A stretch of DNA of 38,112 bases from an uncultured bacterium (GCA_902794035.1 CADBFN010000019.1:1-38112); one strand, 5' to 3'; positions 4,957 through 13,926 are shown, counted from the stretch's first letter. Translations and numbers: made by a program. The notes: a model not told the origin generated them from the letters alone.

Positions 4957-7365
4957 ATGATTAAAAAATTTATGGCGTTTATGACGTTGTTTATTACATC
5001 TGTTGCTCCTGCTTTTGCAAGTGAAGCAGACTTGGTTGTTCCGAGTATCAAGACAATTTCACCAAACAGTTATACATTACTTTTGGTAGGTCTTTGCATC
5101 TCATTTTTAGGACTTATTTTTGGTCTTTGGAAATTCTCGGAAGTAAAAAAATTAGAAGTTCACTCTGCAATGGCAGCAGTCGGCAACACTATTTTTGAAA
5201 CATGTAAAACTTATCTTGTACAACAGGGTAAATTTTTACTTGCATTAGAAATAGTAATTGGAGCTTGTATTGCGTTTTACTTTGGTTATTTACAGGAAAT
5301 GGGCTGGGCAGGAGTATTAACAATCCTTGGCTGGTCTGTGATAGGTATTTTAGGTTCTTATGCAGTTGCATGGTTCGGAATCAGAATGAACACTTTGGCA
5401 AACGCTAGAACTGCTTTTGCATCATTAAAAGGTAATCCTTTGAATATTCTCAATATTCCTTTAAAAGCAGGTATGAGTATCGGTGTTTTACTTGTATCTG
5501 TAGAGCTTATTATGATGCTTACAATTTTATTATTTGTGCCTGGTAAAATTGCAGGTGCATGCTTTATAGGATTTGCTATCGGCGAATCTTTAGGTGCTTC
5601 TGCTCTGCGTGTTGCAGGCGGTATTTTTACAAAAATTGCTGATATTGGTTCAGATTTAATGAAAATTCAATTCGGTATTAAAGAAGACGATCCGAGAAAT
5701 CCGGGTGTTATCGCTGATTGCACAGGTGATAATGCAGGCGATTCAATCGGACCAACAGCTGATGGGTTTGAAACTTATGGTGTAACAGGTGTTGCTTTGG
5801 TAAGTTTCATTTTACTTGCCGTTTTAGGCGGAGAAAATCAGGTTCAGCTTTTGGCATGGATTTTTGTAATGAGATTTTTAATGATTGTCACATCTGTTGT
5901 GGCATACGGAATAAACGCTTTGTGGGATAAATTTATTTATTCTAAAAAAGCAGAAAAATTTGATTTTGAAGTACCTTTGACAAGACTTGTATGGATTACA
6001 TCAATTCTTTCTATCGGTATGACTTACGGAGTTAGCTGCTGGTTATTGAATCCGTTAGGACATGGAATTTGGTTTATTTTGGCATCAATAATTTCTTGCG
6101 GAACATTGGGTGCAGCTTTAATTCCTGAATTTACAAAAATATTTACATCTCCAAAAGCTAAACACACAGAAGAAGTTGTAACAGCATCAAGAGAAGGCGG
6201 AGCATCTTTGACAATACTTTCAGGCATTGTTTCAGGTAATTTCTCAGGTTTCTGGATTGGCGCGGTTATTGTATTTTTAATGGCACTTGCTTATGTAGCA
6301 AGTACATTTATCCCTGAATCATTGATGCAATATTCTTCAGTATTTGCATTTGGGCTTGTTGCTTTCGGGTTCCTTGGAATGGGGCCTGTAACTATAGCAG
6401 TCGATTCTTACGGACCTGTTACGGATAACGCACAATCTGTTTACGAATTATCTTTAATTGAAGATATTCCAAATGTTGGAGAAGAAATCAAAACTCAATA
6501 TGGTTTCGATGCAGATTTTGAAAATGCTAAAAAATATCTGGAAGAAAATGATGGTGCAGGTAACACCTTCAAAGCAACTTCAAAACCTGTTTTAATCGGT
6601 ACAGCAGTTGTTGGTGCTACTACAATGATTTTCTCACTTATTTTGGTTATCCAAAATACTTTGGGCATCAAACCTGAAATGATTTTGAATTTACTTAACC
6701 CATACACATTGCTTGGCTTGTTGATGGGTGGTGCGGTAATTTACTGGTTCAGCGGTGCTTCTATGCAGGCCGTTACAACAGGAGCATACAGAGCAGTTGA
6801 ATACATCAAAGACAATATCAAACTTGGAGAAGCGGATGAAAAAAGTGCAAATGTCGCAAATTCTAAAGAAGTTGTAAAAATTTGTACTCAATATGCACAA
6901 AAAGGGATGATTAACATATTTATTGCGCTATTTACATTCGCATTAGCTTTGGCATGCTTATCTGCTCCGGGTGAAAAATCACAACTTGCAGTTTCATTCT
7001 TTGTAAGTTATCTTATTGCAATTGCAATATTTGGTCTTTTCCAGGCTGTATTTATGGCAAACGCCGGCGGTTGCTGGGATAATGCTAAGAAAATCGTTGA
7101 AGTTGATTTGGCAGAAAAAGGAACACCTTTGCACGAAGCAACTGTTGTTGGTGATACTGTCGGTGATCCGTTCAAAGACACATCATCAGTTGCAATGAAT
7201 CCTATTATCAAATTCACAACATTATTCGGACTACTTGCTATGGAAATTGCAATAAACGAAAACTTCCGTCAGGTAGCACCTTATGTTGGTATTGTATTTT
7301 TAATTATCGCATTAGTATTTGTAATACGTTCATTCTACGGAATGCGCATTCCAAATAAAAAATAA
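4957..7365 (+). CDS. hppA: Membrane-bound, ion-translocating pyrophosphatase
   Basis: The protein has 802 residues and about 16 membrane spans. It starts with a signal-like segment (MIKKFMAFMTLFITSVAPAFA). The active-site block EDDPRNPGVIADCTGDNAGD then SIGPTADGFETYGVTGVAL lies at about residues 244-282. Its acidic residues bind Mg-PPi in this family. A second block, DSYGPVTDNAQSVYE, is near 487, and a third, GDTVGDPFKDTSS, near 732. It couples PPi hydrolysis to H+ and/or Na+ export. The GPTADGFETYG wording differs from the classic GMAADLFE..., so it belongs to a divergent subgroup such as the Bacteroides-type pumps. GNTFKAT has Lys where K+-dependent enzymes usually have Ala, hinting at K+ independence. 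The ion cannot be told from sequence alone. Confidence 0.93.
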   Translation: MIKKFMAFMTLFITSVAPAFASEADLVVPSIKTISPNSYTLLLVGLCISFLGLIFGLWKFSEVKKLEVHSAMAAVGNTIFETCKTYLVQQGKFLLALEIVIGACIAFYFGYLQEMGWAGVLTILGWSVIGILGSYAVAWFGIRMNTLANARTAFASLKGNPLNILNIPLKAGMSIGVLLVSVELIMMLTILLFVPGKIAGACFIGFAIGESLGASALRVAGGIFTKIADIGSDLMKIQFGIKEDDPRNPGVIADCTGDNAGDSIGPTADGFETYGVTGVALVSFILLAVLGGENQVQLLAWIFVMRFLMIVTSVVAYGINALWDKFIYSKKAEKFDFEVPLTRLVWITSILSIGMTYGVSCWLLNPLGHGIWFILASIISCGTLGAALIPEFTKIFTSPKAKHTEEVVTASREGGASLTILSGIVSGNFSGFWIGAVIVFLMALAYVASTFIPESLMQYSSVFAFGLVAFGFLGMGPVTIAVDSYGPVTDNAQSVYELSLIEDIPNVGEEIKTQYGFDADFENAKKYLEENDGAGNTFKATSKPVLIGTAVVGATTMIFSLILVIQNTLGIKPEMILNLLNPYTLLGLLMGGAVIYWFSGASMQAVTTGAYRAVEYIKDNIKLGEADEKSANVANSKEVVKICTQYAQKGMINIFIALFTFALALACLSAPGEKSQLAVSFFVSYLIAIAIFGLFQAVFMANAGGCWDNAKKIVEVDLAEKGTPLHEATVVGDTVGDPFKDTSSVAMNPIIKFTTLFGLLAMEIAINENFRQVAPYVGIVFLIIALVFVIRSFYGMRIPNKK

Positions 7366-7379
7366 AATACAATTAAATT

Positions 7380-7422
7380 AAAAAATGACCTCTTAGACTT
7401 ATCATCTGCGAGGTCATTTTTT
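7380..7422. terminator. Terminator after hppA, shared with the convergent gene
   Basis: AAATGACCTC (7383-7392) pairs with GAGGTCATTT (7410-7419), with A-tracts and T-tracts on the two sides. It can stop hppA and also the minus-strand gene, whose TGA stop lies inside the right arm. Confidence 0.85.
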
Positions 7423-7962
7423 AGTAATATTAAATTTTCTTTTCTTTCTTTTATCTGGTTCTTTTGGTAAATTTAGATTAATTTCAGTTTCTCTGATTTG
7501 TTTTTGCTCAGTTTTTAAAAATTCAATATAACTTTCTATGATATCTAAATCATATTTTTTTAATTCATTTGCTCTTTGCTTATATAAAGGTATATCATAA
7601 TAGAATTCAGAATATTGCAATCCAACTATTCCAAGCTCATTATATCTGTAATTACCGGTAAACTGATATTTGTTATTATAACAATCCGTAGTATTAAATG
7701 CGAATCTGATAAAATTATCCGGTTCTATGCTCAAAAAATTAAACCCATTTGATTTTAAAATAGTCTCATGATTTGATGAACGATAATTTTCACAATAAAT
7801 CGTATCATATATTATTTTTGTTTTACTATCATAAACAAAATTTGATACAGTAGTATTATACGCAGAATAATTTCTGCGTTTTATTAGTTTAAATTCTTGC
7901 TCATCACTATTTATTGGCTCTTTGTATGTAACTAACTTAAATTCTACATTCATAATATACAA
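7414..7962 (-). CDS. Hypothetical protein
   Basis: The product has up to 182 residues, rich in Tyr and Asn, and no recognised family. The middle holds aromatic-rich text (FIRFAFNTTDCYNNKYQFTG...) typical of beta-sheet proteins. The C-terminus is a charged helix ending in Lys/Arg (PKEPDKRKKRKFNITKK). Two starts are possible, the ATG at 7962 or the one at 7953; neither has a clear Shine-Dalgarno. Base composition is as AT-rich as the surroundings. It lies alone between two terminators, and its stop codon lies inside the hppA terminator. No signal peptide or membrane span is seen. Function unknown. Confidence 0.6.
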   Translation of the reverse strand: MYIMNVEFKLVTYKEPINSDEQEFKLIKRRNYSAYNTTVSNFVYDSKTKIIYDTIYCENYRSSNHETILKSNGFNFLSIEPDNFIRFAFNTTDCYNNKYQFTGNYRYNELGIVGLQYSEFYYDIPLYKQRANELKKYDLDIIESYIEFLKTEQKQIRETEINLNLPKEPDKRKKRKFNITKK

Positions 7963-8007
7963 AATATTATATATTTTATTTTAATTATAATCAAGTACAG
8001 AAATTAT

Positions 8008-8041
8008 AAAAAGCGAATAGCAAAATAGCTATTCGCTTTTT
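8008..8041 (-). terminator. Terminator of adhE
   Basis: A perfect stem, AAAAAGCGAATAGC (8008-8021)/GCTATTCGCTTTTT (8028-8041), has a 6-nt loop. On the minus strand it gives a GC-containing hairpin followed by a U-run, 20 bp past the adhE stop. Confidence 0.9.
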
Positions 8042-8062
8042 AAATTGTACTTATCTAAGAAT

Positions 8063-10753
8063 TTACTTAGATTTTTTTGATGATTTGGCAGGGTAGTAAT
8101 CTCTTACAACACCATTGAATGCGTCGATATAAATTTCTTTTATATCGCTCATCAAAGGATATGCAGGGTTTGCACCTGTACATTGATCGTCAAATGCTAA
8201 TTCAACCATTTCATCAAGTTTTTCGTAGAATTCTTCTTCCGTAACACCGAAATCTTTGATTGAATTAGGTAAGTTGATTGCCTTCATTAATTTATCAACA
8301 GCGTCGATATACAATTCAACTTTTTCGTCTAAAGTTTTACCGCCTAAGCCAAGTTCATCTGCGATTTGAGCGTATTTTTCTTTAGCATTCGGATATTTAT
8401 ATTGAGGGAATGTTGCCTGTTTGTGAGGATAATCAACTGCATTGTATTTGATTATTTGTCTGAATAATAATGCGTTAGCTACCCCGTGTGGTACATGGAA
8501 CATAGCTCCAAGCTTGTGAGCCATTGAGTGGCATAAACCTAAGAATGAGTTTGCAAATGCCATACCTGCAATAGTTGCAGCATAATGCATTTTTTCTCTT
8601 GCCTTAGGGTTATTAGCACCTTCAGACCAAGATGGTTCTAAATATTTGAATACTAATTTAATTGCTTCCAAAGCATTTGAATTTGTAAAGTTAGTAGCCA
8701 TACAAGATACATAAGCTTCAGTTGCGTGAACTAATGCGTCAATACCTGATGCTGAAGTTAAGCCTTTTGGCATGCCATCAACAAAATTAGGATCGATAAT
8801 TGCCATATTAGGAGTCAAAGCATAATCTGCAATTGCATATTTTACATGGCTTTCATCATCTGTAATAATTGCAAATGGTGTAACTTCCGAACCTGTTCCT
8901 GAAGTTGTAGGAATAGCAACCATAGTTGCTTTTTTACCCAAATCAGGAATTGAGCAGATTCTCTTTCTGATATCCATAAATCTCATTGAAATATCAGAGA
9001 AATCTGTATCAGGTTGTTCATACATTAACCACATAATTTTTGCAGCATCCATTGGAGATCCGCCACCTAATGCGATAAATACATCAGGTTCATATGGTTT
9101 AATAATATCCATAGCTTGTTTGATCGTAGATAAAGTCGGATCAGGTTTAACATCAAAGAAGATTTCATGATCAATTCCGATTTCATCCAAAACATTAGTT
9201 ATCGCATCAACAGCACCTGAATTGAATAAGAATCTGTCAGTTACGATAAACGCACGTTTTTTACCTGCCAATTCACGAAGAGCCAAATCAGTAGCGCCTC
9301 TTTTAAAGTAAACCTTTGAAGGAACCTTGAACCACAACATGTTTTCTCTCCTTTCAGCAACTGTTTTGTAGTTAAGTAAGTTTTCTACCCCAATGTTACC
9401 TGAGATAGCATTTTTACCCCAAGAACCGCAGCCTAATGATAATGACGGTTCAAGCTTGAAGTTGTATAAATCACCAATACCACCCTGAGAAGATGGAGAG
9501 TTGATAAGCACACGACAAGATGGCATCAATTCTGCATAATGGTCAATTCTTTCAGATGTTCTAGGATCAGTGTAAAGAACTGAAGTATGACCTGCACCAC
9601 CTTTTGAAACTAATTCATAAGCCATTTTTGAAGCTTCTTCATAGTTTTTAGCTTTATACATAGTCAAAATCGGAGATAATTTTTCTCTTGAGAAAGGATC
9701 ACTCCAATCTACAGAAGGTCTTTCAACTAACAAGATTTTTGAATATTCAGGAATTTCAAAACCTGATAATTCAGCAATCTTAACTGCACTCTGACCTACA
9801 ATCGCAGGATGAGCAGTACCTCTGTTAGGATCGATAAACGGCAAGTCTATCATCTTTTGTTGTTCAGCCTTAGAAACTAAGTATGCACCTCTGTACTGGA
9901 ATTCTTTTTTAACTTCTTCATAAACATCTTCAACAACTACAACAGATTGTTCAGATGCACAAATCATACCATTATCAAATGTCTTTGACATAATAATTGA
10001 AGAAACTGCCATTTTAATATCAGCTGTTTCATCAATAACAGCTGAAGTATTCCCAGGGCCTACACCTAAAGCAGGATTACCTGATGAATAAGCAGCCTTA
10101 ACCATTCCCGGACCGCCTGTTGCCAAAATGCAAGCAATGTCAGGGTGTTGCATAAGTTGTCCTGAAAGTTCTACTGAAGGAACATCTATCCATCCGATAA
10201 TATCTTCCGGAGCACCGGCTTTTACTGCAGCTTCCAAAACAACCTTTGCAGCTGCAATTGTTGATTTTGTAGCTCTTGGGTGTGGTGAAAAGATAATAGC
10301 ATTTCTGGTTTTCAAAGCTATTAATGATTTAAAAATAGCTGTTGAAGTAGGGTTGGTGGTAGGAATAATACCTGCAATCACACCTAAAGGTTCTGCAACT
10401 ATTTTTATTCCGTTTGCTTTATCTTCTTTGATAATACCGCAGGTTTTTGCATTTTTGTGTTTGTTGTAAATATATTCACTTGCAAAATGGTTTTTAATGA
10501 TTTTATCTTCCAAAACACCCATGCCTGTTTCCTCTGCAGCCATTCTTGCCAAAGGAATACGAGCTTTGTCTGCGGCTGTTGCTGCAGCTTTAAAAATCTT
10601 ATCAACCTGTTCCTGAGTGTATGTTGAATAGATTTTCTGAGCTTTTTTAACTCTTTGAATTAACAATTCAAATTGTTCAGCTGAATCTACTACTGTTGAT
10701 TTGTTTAATGCTTTTTCAAGATTTTCAACAGTTTTTTTGTTTTTTGTTGTCAT
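8063..10753 (-). CDS. adhE: Bifunctional acetaldehyde-CoA/alcohol dehydrogenase
   Basis: The 896-residue protein has the full AdhE length. The N-terminal CoA-acylating aldehyde dehydrogenase half has PTTNPTSTAIFK, GGPGMVKAAYSSG and the catalytic Cys in NGMICASEQ (Cys265). The C-terminal iron-dependent alcohol dehydrogenase half has GGGSPMDAAKIMW (near 563), PTTSGTGSEVTPFAII, and the metal-binding GLCHSMAHKLGAMFHVPHG (about 737-755). It reduces acetyl-CoA to ethanol in two NADH steps and usually assembles into spirosomes. AAAGGAG lies before the ATG. It is a single-gene unit with its own promoter, Rex-like operator and terminator. This implies anaerobic fermentation with redox control. Confidence 0.97.
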   Translation of the reverse strand: MTTKNKKTVENLEKALNKSTVVDSAEQFELLIQRVKKAQKIYSTYTQEQVDKIFKAAATAADKARIPLARMAAEETGMGVLEDKIIKNHFASEYIYNKHKNAKTCGIIKEDKANGIKIVAEPLGVIAGIIPTTNPTSTAIFKSLIALKTRNAIIFSPHPRATKSTIAAAKVVLEAAVKAGAPEDIIGWIDVPSVELSGQLMQHPDIACILATGGPGMVKAAYSSGNPALGVGPGNTSAVIDETADIKMAVSSIIMSKTFDNGMICASEQSVVVVEDVYEEVKKEFQYRGAYLVSKAEQQKMIDLPFIDPNRGTAHPAIVGQSAVKIAELSGFEIPEYSKILLVERPSVDWSDPFSREKLSPILTMYKAKNYEEASKMAYELVSKGGAGHTSVLYTDPRTSERIDHYAELMPSCRVLINSPSSQGGIGDLYNFKLEPSLSLGCGSWGKNAISGNIGVENLLNYKTVAERRENMLWFKVPSKVYFKRGATDLALRELAGKKRAFIVTDRFLFNSGAVDAITNVLDEIGIDHEIFFDVKPDPTLSTIKQAMDIIKPYEPDVFIALGGGSPMDAAKIMWLMYEQPDTDFSDISMRFMDIRKRICSIPDLGKKATMVAIPTTSGTGSEVTPFAIITDDESHVKYAIADYALTPNMAIIDPNFVDGMPKGLTSASGIDALVHATEAYVSCMATNFTNSNALEAIKLVFKYLEPSWSEGANNPKAREKMHYAATIAGMAFANSFLGLCHSMAHKLGAMFHVPHGVANALLFRQIIKYNAVDYPHKQATFPQYKYPNAKEKYAQIADELGLGGKTLDEKVELYIDAVDKLMKAINLPNSIKDFGVTEEEFYEKLDEMVELAFDDQCTGANPAYPLMSDIKEIYIDAFNGVVRDYYPAKSSKKSK

Positions 10754-10798
10754 ATTTTTTCTCCTTTATAAAATTATAACATACAATATTTTTTTAAA

Positions 10799-10816
10799 TC
10801 GTGATTTTTTTCACAA
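10799..10816 (-). promoter_or_regulatory. Rex-like operator at the adhE promoter
   Basis: On the minus strand the 18-mer reads TTGTGA-AAAAAA-TCACGA. It differs from the Rex consensus TTGTGA-N6-TCACAA at one base. It begins directly after the -10 TATAAT and covers the expected start of transcription, a classic repression position. Rex senses NADH/NAD+ and controls adhE in many anaerobes. CRP/FNR-type regulators use a very similar palindrome (TGTGA-N6-TCACA), so they cannot be excluded. Confidence 0.7.
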
Positions 10817-10845
10817 ATTATATAGTATTATTTTATACTAAACAA
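10817..10845 (-). promoter_or_regulatory. adhE promoter
   Basis: On the minus strand: -35 TTGTTT (10840-10845), 17-bp spacer, -10 TATAAT (10817-10822), with the Rex-like palindrome immediately downstream. The leader is about 55 nt. Confidence 0.75.
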
Positions 10846-11104
10846 TTTAATAAATCAAGTGTATTTTTTACAATCTTTATATGATATTAATACATAATTT
10901 ATGTTGCAGCTGTAACAATATATTATACATGACTTTTTCTTTGTTCGTACAAATAAATAAAACAATAAATTTATAATATTTAATATATATTATGATTTAA
11001 TGTCTATAACATGTATTATGCAATAAGTGTATTTTATGCACTTTATGACGAAACAGTGTCTGTTAGGCGATTTCGGACATCTTAACAAAAGTTCATAGTA
11101 GGTA
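10846..11104. other. Long AT-rich divergent intergenic region with a GC-richer patch
   Basis: No gene is seen. Most of it is very AT-rich. The exception is 11047-11080, which holds AACAG (11052-11056)/CTGTT (11060-11064) nested in CGAAA (11049-11053)/TTTCG (11071-11075). It lies about 25-55 bp upstream of the -35 box of the next gene, so it could be an activator or repressor site. Confidence 0.45.
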
Positions 11105-11133
11105 TTGACAAATTATTTATTATGATTTATAGT
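11105..11133 (+). promoter_or_regulatory. Strong sigma70 promoter for the small Asn-rich protein
   Basis: Consensus -35 TTGACA (11105-11110), 17-bp spacer, -10 TATAGT (11128-11133). The -35 is perfect and the -10 has one mismatch. Transcription would start near 11140, which places the ATG at 11138 before or at the start site and supports the downstream ATG at 11186. Confidence 0.8.
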
Positions 11134-11185
11134 ATTTATGTCAAATGAAGTGTTGAATTTACACTTAATCAAAAAGGAGGTAACG

Positions 11186-11467
11186 ATGATTACTATAAAC
11201 CCTATAAAAATAAGCACAATAAAACCAATATCTTTTGGTAATAATAACAATAATAATTCAAGAGTAGGTTTAATGAATTTGGATAAAAATTCTAACAATA
11301 AAATCAACTTTGAAAAGGACTTATATATTACTCAACAAGCTGATTTTGTTCATTCAAATCCTTTAAAAGCTCTTGGTTACAGTTTTGTGAAAGCTTATAA
11401 TATACTTTCTACCCCAAAAAGAAATGTAGAAAACAGTAATTATATCCATATTCCATATATGGCATAA
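11186..11467 (+). CDS. Small protein with N-terminal ISF motif, unknown function
   Basis: I place the start at 11186, which has a perfect Shine-Dalgarno (AAGGAGG, 11174-11180) 5 nt upstream; an in-frame ATG at 11138 lies about where transcription starts. The product is 93 residues: MITINPIKISTIKPISFGNN, followed by an Asn-rich stretch and a short helical segment (NPLKALGYSFVKAYNIL). The PISFG at residues 14-18 recalls short N-terminal motifs in three other proteins here. Promoter and Shine-Dalgarno are both near consensus, so expression is likely high. There is no classical signal peptide or membrane span. Function unknown. Confidence 0.7.
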   Translation: MITINPIKISTIKPISFGNNNNNNSRVGLMNLDKNSNNKINFEKDLYITQQADFVHSNPLKALGYSFVKAYNILSTPKRNVENSNYIHIPYMA

Positions 11468-11544
11468 AATATAATTAACTCCTAAAGTATTTACCCCTAT
11501 AAACCCCATAAAACACAGTCGAACAGACTATTACCCCAAAAGAA

Positions 11545-11579
11545 AACTCAAGCAATTTACCCCAACTGCTCGAGTTTTT
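11545..11579 (+). terminator. Terminator of the small Asn-rich gene
   Basis: AACTCAAGCA (11545-11554) pairs with TGCTCGAGTT (11567-11576), one mismatch, followed by a T-run to 11579. Three TTACCCC words (11491, 11531, 11557) lie in the trailer, the last in the hairpin loop. Confidence 0.75.
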
Positions 11580-11609
11580 GTTTTATTAATTATTTTTATT
11601 TTTATTATA

Positions 11610-11638
11610 TTGCACAGTTTTAGAAAATAGGTTAAAAT
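11610..11638 (+). promoter_or_regulatory. Promoter for the cysteine-rich pseudopilin gene
   Basis: -35 TTGCAC (11610-11615), 17-bp spacer, -10 TAAAAT (11633-11638). The expected start, near 11645, is followed by GGAG at 11655-11658, 11 nt before the ATG. Confidence 0.6.
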
Positions 11639-11669
11639 TATAATAAGAATACGCGGAGTTAAATTATTT

Positions 11670-13136
11670 ATGTTTAAATTTATAAACAATATTAAGAAAA
11701 AAGCATTTACCCTGTCTGAATTACTTATTGCATTAGGTGTAATAGGAATTTTAACAGCAATTTTAATGCCTATTGTTTTCAGTTTAGCGCCCGATCAAAA
11801 TGTATTAATGGCAAAAAGGGCATTCTATACCACAGAGACAGTTATAAGTGATTTGCTAAATGATCCTTCCTGCTATCCTAAAATATTATCCCGTGCAGGA
11901 CTTGATGATGGATTGGGATACAATAAATGCAAAAAATGGGGTGGAGAAGAAAATAAAGACTCATTAACTAGTGAAAACAGCGCAGATAAACTTGTAACAT
12001 TGTTTGCTGACAGACTAGATATAAAAGGTTCAATTACAACAGAAAGAAATACAAAATCCTTTAAGACAAAAGACGGGATGAAATGGACATTTTCTCATTT
12101 CAATTTCGCTAACAATGTTCCGGAATCTTACGTTTTATTAACAGTAGATGTAAACGGGGACAAAGATCCAAATTGCGGACAGGCTTCAACTTCAGGTAAG
12201 TGCAAAGAAAGTAACCGTACTAAGGGATTTGATAAATTTACAATGAGAATTTTTGCAAGAGGACGAATACAAATAATCGATTGCTGGGCAGTTATGGCTG
12301 CAAAAGTAGATAAAAAGCTTGTTGGCGATGATGACGTAACTAACTGCAATAAAACTGACAGCGGAACAAGCAAGGAAGAATGCAGCGAAGCACCAACAAG
12401 TCCTGAGGACTTTTGTTGTAATGATGAAAAGTGGAAGAATTCAGAAATTTGTAATTCTTGTGTCACTGAACCAACATCACCGGATGATTATTGCTGCACT
12501 GCAGCTTCAAATTCAAGCTGGATAAATAGTCAGGCTTGCGATCCTTGTACATATACAACACCTTCAGGTCCTAACGATGCATGTTGTCAATCCGGACATA
12601 AATGGCATGGAACTCAGGCCTGCGATATTTGCAGCTCCCCTTACTCACTTGAATGCTGCCTGACAAAAACATCATCCTTAGAATATGGGGATAAATGTTG
12701 TGAACACACACAAATAGCTAATCAGGTCCCTGCCTGCAGGAATCAAAGTATAACTATAAAATCAAAATTTTATGTCTCATCTGAATATTCAAAAGACAAC
12801 AGTACCTGGGGTAAAACAAAAATTACATCAGAATCCACAATAAGTTCAAGTGTACCGTTTAATATTGAAGTTAAATACATCCGCGGTTGTCCAAGCGGCG
12901 TAGGATGCGGAAGTTACGGCGCAGGTATGACATGCACTATAAATTCAGGAAACAAATCCTGCAGTTCAAGTGAAGATTTTGTTACAGGGAATTTTCCATA
13001 CAAATTTGCAATAACAAAACCTGATAAAGCAAAAGGTGGCTTTACCGGATTTAAACCGATTTATACGATTCCTGCAAATTATAAAAATAACTATTCTGTA
13101 AAATTTGAATTCCCGGGGACTTTAGAAATGTATTAA
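11670..13136 (+). CDS. Type IV pilin/pseudopilin-like protein with Cys-rich repeats
   Basis: The 488-residue protein begins with a class III signal: basic KKKA, then FTLSELLIALGVIGILTAIL. Cleavage is expected between Ala and Phe, with the conserved Glu at +5, and the hydrophobic helix forms the pilin stalk. A globular part follows (about 40-235) containing VDVNGDKDPNCG. A cysteine-rich segment (about 237-355) is built of roughly four modules of the form CC-x(9-12)-C-x2-C with TSP[ED]D linkers. The last 130 residues look beta-rich. It is 2-3 times longer than a standard major pilin, so it is probably a surface adhesin or minor pilin. It has its own promoter and is distant from the pilus assembly operon at 28.8-34.7 kb. 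Confidence 0.85.
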   Translation: MFKFINNIKKKAFTLSELLIALGVIGILTAILMPIVFSLAPDQNVLMAKRAFYTTETVISDLLNDPSCYPKILSRAGLDDGLGYNKCKKWGGEENKDSLTSENSADKLVTLFADRLDIKGSITTERNTKSFKTKDGMKWTFSHFNFANNVPESYVLLTVDVNGDKDPNCGQASTSGKCKESNRTKGFDKFTMRIFARGRIQIIDCWAVMAAKVDKKLVGDDDVTNCNKTDSGTSKEECSEAPTSPEDFCCNDEKWKNSEICNSCVTEPTSPDDYCCTAASNSSWINSQACDPCTYTTPSGPNDACCQSGHKWHGTQACDICSSPYSLECCLTKTSSLEYGDKCCEHTQIANQVPACRNQSITIKSKFYVSSEYSKDNSTWGKTKITSESTISSSVPFNIEVKYIRGCPSGVGCGSYGAGMTCTINSGNKSCSSSEDFVTGNFPYKFAITKPDKAKGGFTGFKPIYTIPANYKNNYSVKFEFPGTLEMY

Positions 13137-13157
13137 TTTAAAAAATAATTTACAAAA

Positions 13158-13925
13158 TTACGATTTTATTGTATTTATACGTTCAATTATTTTTTTAATA
13201 TTTTCTTTTTCTTCTTCAGGGATATCCATATTCATGTAATCTTCAAAATATTCTATTGCATCTTCATAATCTTCTCTTGCCATATACAAAATTGCAGCTT
13301 TTTTATATGCAACTGATAACTTATTATTTCTTGCAATAGCTTTTAAAAAATTGGATAAAGCCTTGTCAATTTCATCATTTGCCTGATAAGCTTCACCTAA
13401 ATAATAATATATCCATTCATTTTCGTCTTTATATTCTAATATATTTTCAAAATTTTCTATTGCACTGTCATAGTTGCCTAATTCAAAATACACACGGCCT
13501 AAATCATAATAAGCATCATAATTATCAGGCTGCTTTTCCAAAATATATTCTAACTCATCTATAGCTAAATCTCTTTTAGCATCTTCCATATAAAATCTGG
13601 CAAGATAATGCCTGAAAACCAAATCATCAGGGAGATTTTCGATTGCATATGACAAAATATTTATTCCATCTGCAAATCTGCGTTGTCTGTAGTAAATATC
13701 AACCAAATTAATGTAAGTCTGAGGAATTCTTGAATTAAGTTCAATACTTCTTAAATAATTTTTTTCAGCTTTTTCATCATTGCCCAAATTGGCGTAACAC
13801 AAACCTAAGTTATTATACACCTCAGCATTTGTCGTATCTGTTTCCAATACTGACGTAAATAAATCAGCCGCACCATTCCAGTCTTTATTTTTAAAACATT
13901 CAATTGCTTTATCTATTTTTTCCAT
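13158..13925 (-). CDS. Tetratricopeptide repeat (TPR) protein
   Basis: The 255-residue protein is made almost wholly of TPR units of about 34 residues, at least six. Examples are AEVYNNLGLCYANLGNDEKA (about 34-53) and YDAYYDLGRVYFELGNYDSA. There is no signal peptide. TPRs form a superhelix that binds partner proteins. The ATG is 1 bp past the stop of the lptA-like gene, so it is the third gene of an lptC-lptA-TPR unit and may be translated by coupling. A role as scaffold in LPS export or envelope assembly is inferred from position only. Confidence 0.85.
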   Translation of the reverse strand: MEKIDKAIECFKNKDWNGAADLFTSVLETDTTNAEVYNNLGLCYANLGNDEKAEKNYLRSIELNSRIPQTYINLVDIYYRQRRFADGINILSYAIENLPDDLVFRHYLARFYMEDAKRDLAIDELEYILEKQPDNYDAYYDLGRVYFELGNYDSAIENFENILEYKDENEWIYYYLGEAYQANDEIDKALSNFLKAIARNNKLSVAYKKAAILYMAREDYEDAIEYFEDYMNMDIPEEEKENIKKIIERINTIKS

Positions 13926-13926
13926 T

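Noticed and set aside
10128-10469. Plus-strand ORF of 113 codons
   Set aside because: It is antisense to adhE, which is a full-length, well-conserved gene; no Shine-Dalgarno or family.
11138-11185. Upstream ATG at 11138 for the small Asn-rich gene
   Set aside because: The consensus promoter predicts transcription from about 11140, and the perfect AAGGAGG serves the ATG at 11186.
12128-12466. Minus-strand ORF of 112 codons
   Set aside because: Antisense shadow of the pseudopilin gene.
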